From NCBI RefSeq assembly GCF_000732195.1, contig NZ_JNNU01000032.1:1-56634 (forward strand): a DNA stretch of 56,634 nt. Reading direction: 5' to 3'. Positions 18,649 through 25,862 of the stretch are shown one piece after another. The stretch is from Neorhizobium vignae (GTDB lineage Bacteria > Pseudomonadota > Alphaproteobacteria > Rhizobiales > Rhizobiaceae). Under the pieces are notes generated by a model, which worked only from the letters and a program-made list of their open reading frames with translations, had not been told where the DNA came from and searched no databases. The stretch's first letter is position 1, and each line of letters begins with the position of its first letter. A program made the translations under genes and the position numbers.

Positions 18649-18747
18649 AGGTTCGGAATGCATCTCGCCGTCATCGCTCGTCGAGACCATGACGATCGGG
18701 CCAGGTTCCAGGACGCGATATGCTTGAGATACGGGTAATTCCTTCAT
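18649..18747 (-). pseudogene. Flavin reductase-like N-terminal remnant
   Basis: ATG at 18747 starts MKELPVSQAYRVLEPGPIVM followed by VSTSDDGEM. This is the opening of the flavin-reductase-like FMN-binding family (normally ~190 residues). Similarity ends after about 33 residues. The sequence that follows in another frame (RLRPFAEEVQKQAIDFGVEM, then FAPALRK) looks coding, but I cannot name it. The remnant lies directly upstream of the SDR pseudogene and marks the same decayed zone. Confidence 0.5.
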
Positions 18748-18804
18748 GACAATCTCCGTTGAGAGGTCCCTGCATCAATGCAAGGACCCTTCAGGGCAGG
18801 TCTG

Positions 18805-19554
18805 TTACCAACCCTGTTCTACTGGCAGGACGAACAGTTCGGCGACGTCCACGTGGGCCGGGGCCTGGGCTGCGAAGACGATGGTGTCGCCGATATCCTC
18901 GCCCTGAAGGAAGGTCATCTGGCCGGCCAGCTCATCCATTTGCTTGCGGTAGCCCGGATCTGTGATGTGGTCGTAAAGCTCGGTGGCAACGGCGCCCGGC
19001 TGGATGCAGGTTACGCGAATGCCATGCTTCTGACCGACTTCCATACGCAGGCCATCAGAGAAAGCCGTCACCGCATGTTTCGTGGCGCAGTAGACCGACA
19101 GGCCCTTGAAGACTTTGCGACCGGCGATCGAGGACATGTTGAAGACGTGGCCGGAGTGCTGCTTGATCATCTGGGGCAAAACGGCGGCCGTCGTGTTGAG
19201 CAGGCCCTTCACGTTCACGTCTACCATCCGCTGCCACTCGTCGACCTTGAACTGGTCGATATCGGAGAGTGGCATCAGGCCGGCATTGTTGACGAGGATG
19301 TCGATCGAACCGTATGCGTCGATGAGCTTTTTAACACCCGTATCGACCGAGGTCGTGTCAACCACGTCCATCTCGATCACAAGGGCCTCTCCGCCCTCGG
19401 CTTCGATCTGTTTCTTGAGATCTTCGAGCTTGTCGGTGCGCCGTGCAGCGATACCGACCTTTGCGCCGGCTTCAGCAAGCTTGACGGCGGTAGCAGCGCC
19501 AATGCCACTCGATGCGCCGGTGACCAGTGCGATCTTTCCGTTAAGGTTGGTCAT
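18805..19554 (-). CDS. SDR-family oxidoreductase (YdfG-like)
   Basis: A 249-residue classical short-chain dehydrogenase: TGASSGIGAATAVKLAEAGA near residue 12, arginines at AARRTDKLE favouring NADP, NNAGLMPLSDID, NMSSIAGRKV with the catalytic serine, and YCATKHAVTAF with the tyrosine and lysine. The PG motif (IQPGAVATELYDHI) is present. All catalytic residues are intact. ATG at 19554 follows AAGGAGTGAAGAC. The gene lies downstream of the AraC regulator on the same strand, with a 14-bp inverted repeat in between, so AraC-dependent control is likely. The substrate is unknown. Confidence 0.9.
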   Translation of the reverse strand: MTNLNGKIALVTGASSGIGAATAVKLAEAGAKVGIAARRTDKLEDLKKQIEAEGGEALVIEMDVVDTTSVDTGVKKLIDAYGSIDILVNNAGLMPLSDIDQFKVDEWQRMVDVNVKGLLNTTAAVLPQMIKQHSGHVFNMSSIAGRKVFKGLSVYCATKHAVTAFSDGLRMEVGQKHGIRVTCIQPGAVATELYDHITDPGYRKQMDELAGQMTFLQGEDIGDTIVFAAQAPAHVDVAELFVLPVEQGW

Positions 19555-19657
19555 TGTCTTCACTCCTTGTCTCGAAGCCCACCACCGCGGTGGGCGTTTC
19601 GTTTTGACAAGGAGGAAGCTAAGCCGTTCATCGGCGCCCTTCTCTCGGGGCCTTGCT

Positions 19658-19695
19658 CGACCTGTCGCGATCTTGCTCGAAATCGCGACAGGTCG
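19658..19695. promoter_or_regulatory. Perfect 14-bp inverted repeat with embedded direct repeat
   Basis: CGACCTGTCGCGAT at 19658-19671 is repeated as its exact complement at 19682-19695 around a 10-bp spacer. The 9-mer CTTGCTCGA also occurs twice with a 20-bp period (19652 and 19672). It lies ~105 bp upstream of the SDR start and just past the araC stop. There is no U-tract on either strand, so an operator for the adjacent AraC regulator is more likely than a terminator. Confidence 0.55.
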
Positions 19696-19699
19696 AAAT

Positions 19700-20731
19700 T
19701 TATCCTCGTCGATAGTGGCTCGGCGGCAGGCCGGTTTCGCGACGGAAGACCTGGGCGAAGTGGCTTGGGCTTGAATAGCCGACGGACATGCCGATCTCGA
19801 TGATGCTTGTATCCGTCTCCTGCAGGAGAAGCTGTGCCCGGGCTGTGCGCTGACGGATAAAGTAGCGCGAGGGCGAGAGCCCGGTCGCCTTTTTGAACAG
19901 ACGACTGAAATGGAATTCACTCATGCCCACCGTTTCGGCAAGCTGCGCGAGATTGAACGGCTCGGCAAGATTTTCTTCGAGGTAGGCGACGGCGCGACGC
20001 AGCTTGAAGCCGGGAAGCGCATTTTGGCGATCGTCGGGGGCTTCGCTTGCGGCATAATTGCGGGTCAGATGCACGGCGAGGGTCTGGGCAAGGCCGTGGA
20101 TGAACAGCTGGCTCCCCTTCCCTTCAGACGTCAGCTCCTGATGGATCAATGCGAGAAGGTGTGACAATTGCGTGTCCTTGCCCCCGGAGATGTCGCGCAG
20201 TGCAGGTGGGGCGGCGCAGCCCAGCACGTCGTAGGCAACGCGCTCGAACAGCGGGACGGAGAGATAAAGATGCATAACCTGGAAGGGCGCATCTCCGATC
20301 GCGTGCCAACGCAATTCGTAGGGGCTGGAGGATCGGGTCAGGAAAAAGTCGCCAACGGTGACTGTGTTTGCGACCCAGTCTCCGTCGAGGTCCCGCTCTT
20401 CGACAACGGCCTCTCCGGACATCACCCAGACGATCAGGGGTTCGGCAACAGCGGGAACGAGAAAAGGCTTCTGCTTGTTGAGCCGAGAATAGACCTGCAC
20501 GAACATGTCAGTCCACGCCGGACTATCGCCACTGACAAGCGTGCGACCGGCTATATACTGTTCAAGCCCGAGCGGGGACGTCCGCTCGGGCGTTGCAATG
20601 ACCTCTTCCAGTTCAGGCACGGGGGCCGCTGGATAACTGGGCTTACCGGTAACAGCCGGGGGTGGGGTCAAAACGTTTTGACGGGATGCTTCGATGTTTG
20701 CCAATGCGGACCCTCTCTTGAAGCCGGGCAT
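19700..20731 (-). CDS. AraC-family transcriptional regulator
   Basis: A 343-residue regulator. The N-terminal ~200 residues form a cupin-type ligand domain of the AraC_binding_2 kind (VWVMSGEAVVEERD, TVGDFFLTRSSSPYELRW). The C-terminal ~100 residues carry two helix-turn-helix units: FNLAQLAETVGMSEFHFSRL then FKKATGLSPSRYFIRQR, and TSIIEIGMSVGYSSPSHFAQ then VFRRETGLPPSHYRR. The length is normal and the frame intact. It is transcribed towards the SDR gene, and the inverted repeat at 19658-19695 between the two genes is a candidate binding site. The inducer is unknown. Confidence 0.92.
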   Translation of the reverse strand: MPGFKRGSALANIEASRQNVLTPPPAVTGKPSYPAAPVPELEEVIATPERTSPLGLEQYIAGRTLVSGDSPAWTDMFVQVYSRLNKQKPFLVPAVAEPLIVWVMSGEAVVEERDLDGDWVANTVTVGDFFLTRSSSPYELRWHAIGDAPFQVMHLYLSVPLFERVAYDVLGCAAPPALRDISGGKDTQLSHLLALIHQELTSEGKGSQLFIHGLAQTLAVHLTRNYAASEAPDDRQNALPGFKLRRAVAYLEENLAEPFNLAQLAETVGMSEFHFSRLFKKATGLSPSRYFIRQRTARAQLLLQETDTSIIEIGMSVGYSSPSHFAQVFRRETGLPPSHYRRG

Positions 20732-20866
20732 AGCTGCTTAAGGTTCCCTGGAGCGTCAATGGAATGTCCCGGTTCACCCGCCGACAACCACCATTGATGA
20801 TGCAATTACTCCATCGAAAGAAAACCGACCACGCCGGCAGGGTTTGCCGGCGTCATCATGACCTGA

Positions 20867-21118
20867 CTACCGCCTGCGATAGAGAACCATTCCCGCGTGG
20901 TACAGGACGCCATCGACAAAATCGCCGTCGGCGGTAAAGCCGGTATCGTCCCAGTACTCGATATGGTTTCCGGACACCTCGTATCGTCCTTGATACGCAC
21001 TTCCGCGGGACCCGCGCGCCTCGTCGTAGCGGCCATTCGGGAGCAATTGGTGCCGGATGCGACCATCTGCGGTCTCCCACATGCCGACATAAGGGTGCGA
21101 GAGCGGCTGGATGGTCAT
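20867..21118 (-). CDS. Atu4866-family small protein
   Basis: An 83-residue beta-rich protein matching the Atu4866 family first described in Agrobacterium: HPYVGMWETADGRIRHQLLP, NGRYDEARGSRGSAYQGRYE, and HIEYWDDTGFTADGDFVDGV. The family is a small beta-barrel of unknown role, found fused to or beside oxidoreductase and SnoaL-like genes. Its ATG overlaps the stop of the NTF2-like gene by 4 bp (ATGA), so the two are translationally coupled. A divergent LysR gene upstream of the pair likely controls both. Confidence 0.88.
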   Translation of the reverse strand: MTIQPLSHPYVGMWETADGRIRHQLLPNGRYDEARGSRGSAYQGRYEVSGNHIEYWDDTGFTADGDFVDGVLYHAGMVLYRRR

Positions 21119-21681
21119 TGTGCCGCCTCCGTCTTGCCCAGGAACGACTGAATGGTCTCGGGCTCGACGATCCAGGCGTAGTTCAGTTCATGGCGGATTT
21201 TCCATTTGCCAGCGGTGCACTCCCAGCCCAGCTGCGAGCGGCCATCAAAAGCGATTACCTTGCCGTCAAGACGATCGATGCGGCCAACGAAGCCGAGCGT
21301 CGTCGAAGCGGCCGTGTCGCCGACGATCGCGTCGTTACCTCCGGTCAAGCCGTGGCGAACCGATCGGGCAGCGTTCTGCAACGCCTCCCAGTTGGCGCCG
21401 TAGCGAGCCGAGTTGTCAAAGAGCTGTGTGCTGCCAGGCGCGAAATTATCGTAGAAAACTCCTTTGGTGTTTTCCAGGTCGTAATACCGGTTCAGCTTCT
21501 CTGCGAAGACGAAATTGCCATCGCCTTCATGGCGTTCCCAGCCCTTCATGATCCAGTCGGCATGGAGTGCGAGAGGAGCATCGGCGCCTTCCCGAGGGCA
21601 CGCGCTATCCTGTGCAGCGACAGGTCCGGCGCAGATCCCAAGAGCCAAAGCTGCTGCGAGTCTGATCTTGATGTGTGTCAT
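21115..21681 (-). CDS. Exported NTF2-like (SnoaL/DUF4440-type) protein
   Basis: A 188-residue protein with a signal peptide (RLAAALALGICAGPVAAQ). The mature part has an NTF2-like cone fold pattern: LHADWIMKGWERHEGDGNFV, FVGRIDRLDGKVIAFDGRSQ and KIRHELNYAWIVEP. Such proteins bind small hydrophobic ligands or act as polyketide-cyclase-like enzymes; no activity can be assigned. ATG at 21681 has a strong GAAGGAGATAT ribosome site, so the longer frame is rejected. It is the first gene of a two-gene operon with Atu4866, divergent from lysR at 21821. Confidence 0.8.
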   Translation of the reverse strand: MTHIKIRLAAALALGICAGPVAAQDSACPREGADAPLALHADWIMKGWERHEGDGNFVFAEKLNRYYDLENTKGVFYDNFAPGSTQLFDNSARYGANWEALQNAARSVRHGLTGGNDAIVGDTAASTTLGFVGRIDRLDGKVIAFDGRSQLGWECTAGKWKIRHELNYAWIVEPETIQSFLGKTEAAQ

Positions 21682-21788
21682 GGGGATATCTCCTTCGATG
21701 ATCGGTTGTTCTTGCCTGCCAGCCGCAGGTTGACTGGTCGGCCACGGGCAATAGGTAGACAAATTCGATTGTCGCCTGTATCCCCTTT

Positions 21789-21811
21789 TCGCTAACGTGA
21801 TTGGTTAGCGA
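21789..21811. promoter_or_regulatory. LysR operator candidate
   Basis: A perfect 8-bp inverted repeat, TCGCTAAC and GTTAGCGA separated by 7 bp, ends 9 bp before the lysR start codon. It contains the T-N11-A pattern of LysR recognition sites and lies between the divergent lysR and NTF2-like/Atu4866 genes, the classic location for such a site. Confidence 0.7.
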
Positions 21812-21820
21812 GATGCGACA

Positions 21821-22720
21821 ATGACAATCGATTTAAACTTGCTGCCGGTGTTTCTGGCGGTCGCCGAGGAGGGAAATTTCAGGGCGGCCGCTGACCGCCT
21901 CGGCGTCACACGCTCGGCGGTTAGCCAGGGAATAAGACGGCTCGAGGATATTTGCGGCATCGCGCTCGTCAGCCGCACGACGCGCAGCGTGAGGCTCACC
22001 GAGGCGGGCAGACGCTTCCATGAAACCTTGTGTCAGCCAATGGCCGAGGTGAGATCCGCCTTCGAGAACGTGGCAGGTGACGCCAGACCCAGCGGCTTAC
22101 TGCGGATCGCCGTTACATCGATTGCGGAACAATTTCTTTCCGGCCCGCTGATCGCGTCCTTCGCTGAAGCCCATCCGGGCATCACGATAGACGTCACCGT
22201 GACTGACGACGTCTTCGACATCGTAGCCGCCGGATACGATGCGGGGGTCCGGTTGGGTGATGTTATCGAGCAGGATATGGTCGCCGTGCCACTGACCAAA
22301 CAAGAGAGAGAAGTGGTCATCGCAACGCCGCGATATTTTGAGGTCCACGGAATGCCTCGCCATCCTCGGGAACTCGTGCTTCATCGCTGTATCGGTTGGC
22401 GCCCCTCTCCAAGTGCTGCGCCTTACCGATGGGAGTTCGAGGAGAATGGCATACCTTTCGACGTCGCCGTCGAGCCGCAAATCACTACAAACGATCTAAA
22501 TCTAATGGTCCGGACAGCGCTCGCCGGCTTCGGTATCACATTTGCGCTGGAGGAGACGTTTCGTTCGTACATCGATCGTGGCGAGTTGGTCATGGCGTTG
22601 GAAGACTATCTGCCGCCATTTCCAGGGTTCTTTCTCTACTTCCCAAATCGCCGGAATATGGCCCCGAAGCTGCGCGCGCTGATTGACCACGTTCGTGCAT
22701 ACAAACCGACGTCTTCCTAG
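21821..22720 (+). CDS. LysR-family transcriptional regulator
   Basis: A 299-residue regulator. The N-terminal winged helix is clear (LPVFLAVAEEGNFRAAADRL, GVTRSAVSQGIRRLEDICG, LVSRTTRSVRLTEAG), followed by the two-lobed effector domain (RIAVTSIAEQFLSGPLIASF, AGYDAGVRLGDVIEQDMVAV). The sequence type resembles regulators of quinone or aldehyde reductases with the RLGDVIEQDMVAV element. It is divergent from the NTF2-like/Atu4866 operon with the 21789-21811 palindrome in between. Length and motifs are complete. Confidence 0.92.
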   Translation: MTIDLNLLPVFLAVAEEGNFRAAADRLGVTRSAVSQGIRRLEDICGIALVSRTTRSVRLTEAGRRFHETLCQPMAEVRSAFENVAGDARPSGLLRIAVTSIAEQFLSGPLIASFAEAHPGITIDVTVTDDVFDIVAAGYDAGVRLGDVIEQDMVAVPLTKQEREVVIATPRYFEVHGMPRHPRELVLHRCIGWRPSPSAAPYRWEFEENGIPFDVAVEPQITTNDLNLMVRTALAGFGITFALEETFRSYIDRGELVMALEDYLPPFPGFFLYFPNRRNMAPKLRALIDHVRAYKPTSS

Positions 22721-22902
22721 CTGTCTCGCCAGGGCACCATGGGTTTTGTGCGTGGGGTTGGACGCGGTTAGTGCCCGGCTATTCGCTGATTCGGCCGGCC
22801 GAACCAGGCCAAGGCGGCGCAGATTGCTGAGAATGGGCACCTGGCTCCAGAAGGTCAGAGTGGCGAGACCCGCAGCGAAAACGACGTTCGTTCGCTATGG
22901 AA

Positions 22903-22927
22903 GAAGAGGCTGGTGAGGAGCCTCTTC
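22903..22927 (-). terminator. Hairpin downstream of the metallo-hydrolase gene
   Basis: GAAGAGGCT at 22903-22911 pairs exactly with AGCCTCTTC at 22919-22927 around a 7-base loop. It lies 44 bp after the stop of the minus-strand metallo-hydrolase, whose transcript would read TTCTTCC after the stem, a weak U-tract. The remaining ~180 bp to the lysR stop at 22720 contains nothing recognisable. Confidence 0.45.
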
Positions 22928-22970
22928 ACGGATCCGCCTATTTGGCCGGATGACAGCCGACAGTCCGACC

Positions 22971-23918
22971 TTAACCGTAGTTGATGGGCAGCCAGTCGAA
23001 ATTTGTGCTGTCTTTGCGGACATGACCAATGCCAGGAAAGGCGATATGGGCGCCTGCCACCAGATATTTGCCCTCCACCGCCTGCATGAACGCAGTGTCG
23101 CGTGCAGCCACGGCGGCTTTCTGGTCGATATCGAATTCGATGGCGACGCCCGGTTCATCGAATTGTAGAATATCGCCATGGGTGATGTCGCCCCAGAATA
23201 CGATCTTCTCGCCTTCGCTTTCCAGCGTGATGGCGCTGTGACCCGGCGTATGTCCCCCGTACAGAATGGAACCAAGACCTTGAACGGGTGCTGCGTTATC
23301 CGCGAAGGTTTCGAATTTCCTGGCCTCAACGTATGGCGTCACGCACTGATCCGCTTCGCCGAAATGCTGCTTGACCATGCCAGTCGCCGCCTTGGCGTTT
23401 GCCGCACTCAGCCAGAATTTCGCCTCGCGTTCATTGACCCGTAATGTGGCGTTGGGGAAAGTACGCTTGCCATTGCTCATCAGGCCGCCGGAATGATCGG
23501 TATGGATATGGGTGAGAACGACGTCGTCGATGTCATCCAGCTTGTAACCGGACGCCTCAATGTTCGACGCGAGCTTTCCGAGTGACGGGCCCAGATAGGT
23601 GCCGGTGCCTGCGTCGATCAGCACTAATCTTTCGCCGGTGTTGACCAGGAACGCGTTGACCGAAGTTGGTACCAGTTCGGGCAGAAAGGCATCATTCAAA
23701 GCGCCTTGCGCGTGTTGCTCGCTAGTGTTGGTGTAGAGCCTGGCGAGCGGCAGGGAAATGGTGCCGTCCGACAGGGCTGTGACCTCGACGGAGCCGATCT
23801 TCAGCCGGTAGAAACCCGGTGCCTGCAGATCGGCAAAAGGTGCCTTGGCGAAGACGATTGATGGTGCGAAGAAGAGGCCGGCCAGAGCGCTTTTGAGAAT
23901 GGAACGACGGGATGGCAT
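22971..23918 (-). CDS. Exported MBL-fold metallo-hydrolase
   Basis: A 315-residue protein that starts PSRRSILKSALAGLFFAPSI, a twin-arginine (Tat) signal, so it is probably exported folded. The metallo-beta-lactamase core has the zinc motif LTHIHTDHSGG, then GGHTPGHSAI and FWGDITHGD, giving all expected ligands; a late AGAHIAFPGIGH supplies the final histidine. This subgroup includes lactonases and other hydrolases of small esters. ATG at 23918 has TAAGGAG upstream, so the longer frame is rejected. It is divergent from a LysR gene whose likely operator lies at 23942-23964. Confidence 0.9.
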   Translation of the reverse strand: MPSRRSILKSALAGLFFAPSIVFAKAPFADLQAPGFYRLKIGSVEVTALSDGTISLPLARLYTNTSEQHAQGALNDAFLPELVPTSVNAFLVNTGERLVLIDAGTGTYLGPSLGKLASNIEASGYKLDDIDDVVLTHIHTDHSGGLMSNGKRTFPNATLRVNEREAKFWLSAANAKAATGMVKQHFGEADQCVTPYVEARKFETFADNAAPVQGLGSILYGGHTPGHSAITLESEGEKIVFWGDITHGDILQFDEPGVAIEFDIDQKAAVAARDTAFMQAVEGKYLVAGAHIAFPGIGHVRKDSTNFDWLPINYG

Positions 23919-23941
23919 GGGTTTGCTCCTTACGTGAGGGT

Positions 23942-23964
23942 CCGGAACGGCTTGCAAGTTCCGG
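23942..23964. promoter_or_regulatory. Inverted repeat between divergent metallo-hydrolase and lysR genes
   Basis: CCGGAAC and GTTCCGG, an exact 7-bp inverted repeat with a 9-bp spacer, lie midway between the two divergent start codons. The position and dyad symmetry fit a LysR binding site for the gene at 24012. Confidence 0.6.
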
Positions 23965-24011
23965 CCCATCAGCTAAGGATACTTCAGTCAGCAATCAAAT
24001 CGATACAACTC

Positions 24012-24965
24012 ATGAAAGTCATCGATCACTTCAATCTTCGATCATTCGACCTCAATCTTCTCGTAGCGTTCGATGCAATGATGGAAGAGATGAGCGTCAC
24101 CCGTGCGGCCCAGCGGCTGAAAATTCAGCAGCCTGCGATGAGCCACAACATAGCGACCCTGCGCACGCTGTTTCACGATGAGCTTTTCATCCGTGTCGGT
24201 CAGGTGATGAAGCCCACCGCACGGGCGCTCAATTTGTCGGGCCCGGTACGGCAGGCTCTGCGGCAGGCGCAGGCGGCCGTGTTGATGGCGGATGCATTCG
24301 ATCCGGCCACCGAGCAACGCACATTCCGGCTGGGGCTTTCCAGCGAGGTGGAACTGCTATTGCTGCCCGATCTGACCGCACGGTTGCGGGATATCGCACC
24401 GGGGATCCGAATTCTGGCTCGCGGCGGTGATGCGGCAGAGGTCGATGCGATGCTCGACGGAGGCGTCATTGATCTGTCTGTGGGGTGCAGCTATCTCCCA
24501 GATTCACGTCACCATAGCGAACCGCTATATCAGTCCAGCGTATTGTGCTGTTTCAATCCCCGATTGCTGAAGCTTTGCAATCCGGTCAATCTTGATGCTT
24601 ATATGGCCGCACAACACGCGGTGATTTCGCAGACTGATAGTCTGCATGGCTGCGTCAAGGATGCGCTGGAGCATGCAGGTGCAGAACTGGAAGTCGTCGC
24701 GGCAGCTCCCGATTTCATGTCGATATTGGCCACCGCGCGTTCATCTGCAGTGATTGCAACCGTATCTTCGCGCATCGCGCTTCGTTATGGGCCGCTATTG
24801 GGACTTGAGGTCAGCCCGGTGCCACTGGCACTTTCTTTCCCACCCGTGGCAATGGTTTGGCCGCTCCACATGGACAGCGATCTGGGCTGTGCTTGGTTGC
24901 GGCAGCAAATCCGTGAGGCGATGCTGAGGACGAACGAGAGCAACGTCGCGGATATTGCAGCGTGA
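24012..24965 (+). CDS. LysR-family regulator (NodD/NahR-like subgroup)
   Basis: A 317-residue regulator started at ATG 24012. The DNA-binding part is LRSFDLNLLVAFDAMMEEMS, VTRAAQRLKIQQPAMSHNIA, TLRTLFHDELFIRVGQVMKP, the pattern of the NodD/NahR/SyrM subgroup (LLVALDALL..., QPAMS, LR..F.DELF). The effector domain follows (TFRLGLSSEVELLLLPDLTA). Divergent placement suggests control of the exported metallo-hydrolase. Nothing supports a nodulation role: no nod genes are in the window. The frame extends upstream to 23934, but the subgroup starts near the chosen ATG. Confidence 0.9.
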   Translation: MKVIDHFNLRSFDLNLLVAFDAMMEEMSVTRAAQRLKIQQPAMSHNIATLRTLFHDELFIRVGQVMKPTARALNLSGPVRQALRQAQAAVLMADAFDPATEQRTFRLGLSSEVELLLLPDLTARLRDIAPGIRILARGGDAAEVDAMLDGGVIDLSVGCSYLPDSRHHSEPLYQSSVLCCFNPRLLKLCNPVNLDAYMAAQHAVISQTDSLHGCVKDALEHAGAELEVVAAAPDFMSILATARSSAVIATVSSRIALRYGPLLGLEVSPVPLALSFPPVAMVWPLHMDSDLGCAWLRQQIREAMLRTNESNVADIAA

Positions 24966-25000
24966 TTCCATAAAGATCAGAGCGTCCTTGTTGGCCTCGC

Positions 25001-25022
25001 CTTGAAAGGATTTGGACCGCCG
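25001..25022. repeat. 22-bp motif, copy 1 (tRNA 3'-end-like)
   Basis: The string CTTGAAAGGATTTGGACCGC plus CG occurs just left of the first IS6 copy. A 20/22 match is at 43409-43430 and a weaker one at 36591-36612. Read in reverse it resembles the T-loop side of a tRNA gene (GGTTC...ATCC), but no cloverleaf can be formed around it. Confidence 0.5.
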
Positions 25023-25042
25023 TACACATAGATAGTGATTTT

Positions 25043-25836
25043 GGTGAAGTTCATTGGCGGCAGACTATTTCTGCAATGACAGAGAGTAGCGGGTATGCCG
25101 ACGTTCAAGCGCCATCGCTTCCCACCCCAGATCATCGCCCACGCGGTTTGGCTCTACTTTCGGTTTCCGCTGAGCCTACGCCTTGTCGAGGAATTGCCGC
25201 TGGAGCGCGGCATTGCCGTCTCCTATGAAACGATCCGCCGCTGGGGAAAGAAGTTCGGCGCGGATTATGCGCGTCGCCTTCGCCGCAAGAGGCCCAGCGG
25301 CAACGATGTGCGGCACTTGGACGAGGTCGTCGTCACCATCGCTGGCAGGAAGAACTGGGTATGGCGGGCCGTCGATCAGGACGGGTATGTATTCGACGAA
25401 ATCGTTCAAAACCGCCGGCACACCAAGGCTGCCAGGCAATTGCTGACCCGTCTTTTGAAGAAGCAGGGTATCGCACCGAAGCGGATGATCACTGACAAGC
25501 TGCGCTCCTATGGAGCAGCCCGGCGGCAAGTCATGCCGCACGTCGAACACCGATCCCCTAAAGGCTTGAACAGCCGGGCCGAGAATTCTCATGCGCCCCT
25601 TCGAAAACGAGCGGATGATGCAAGGCTCCGTTCACCGGGAAGTCTTCGGCGCTTCATCTCCGTCTTCTCCGCTGTCCGTAACCTCTTCGTCTCACCCCGC
25701 TCCGCATTGCAAAACCGCGCTCACCGCATCCAGGCGACCGCAGAGTGGAAAGCTGCGGCCGGAACCACGTCCTGAGAGCAATCCCCAAGGCCAAACGTCC
25801 CCCGGCATTCCGATGTCAAGTTAAAGTGACATCGCC
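25043..25836 (+). mobile_element. IS6-family insertion sequence, copy 1 (degenerate left end)
   Basis: About 795 bp containing the transposase at 25095-25775. The right end reads inward GGCGATGTCACTTTAACTTG and agrees with the GG[C/T]GATGTCA ends of the second copy at 41462-42266. At the matching distance on the left only a poor match, GGTGAAGTTCATT at 25043, is present. At the right end CGATGTCA (25811-25818) and TGACATCG (25827-25834) form a palindrome. No target-site duplication is visible. The boundaries are estimated. Confidence 0.65.
25095..25775 (+). CDS. IS6-family (IS26-like) DDE transposase
   Basis: A 226-residue transposase. The zinc-finger/HTH start HRFPPQIIAHAVWLYFRFPL and VSYETIRRWGKKFG leads into the DDE domain with HLDEVVVTIAGRKNWVWRAV, ITDKLRSYGAARR and SRAENSHAPLRKR, supplying the two aspartates and the glutamate. 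Just after the glutamate motif, the residues ADDARL replace the ERIMQRF-like residues of copy 2. The DNA explains this as two nearby deletions (two bases, then one) that restore the frame. The active site is intact but the following helix is altered, so activity is doubtful. About 65% similar by eye to the second copy. Confidence 0.88.
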   Translation: MPTFKRHRFPPQIIAHAVWLYFRFPLSLRLVEELPLERGIAVSYETIRRWGKKFGADYARRLRRKRPSGNDVRHLDEVVVTIAGRKNWVWRAVDQDGYVFDEIVQNRRHTKAARQLLTRLLKKQGIAPKRMITDKLRSYGAARRQVMPHVEHRSPKGLNSRAENSHAPLRKRADDARLRSPGSLRRFISVFSAVRNLFVSPRSALQNRAHRIQATAEWKAAAGTTS

Positions 25837-25862
25837 CGGCTTCGCCCAGATCGGCCCGCGCC

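Noticed and set aside
18778..19803. 341-codon frame on the plus strand
   Set aside because: It is the antisense of the SDR gene at 18805-19554; the SDR motifs on the other strand are unmistakable.
24012..24965. nodD gene implying symbiosis functions
   Set aside because: The regulator belongs to the NodD/NahR subgroup, but there are no nod, nif or fix genes in the window and the divergent target is a metallo-hydrolase.
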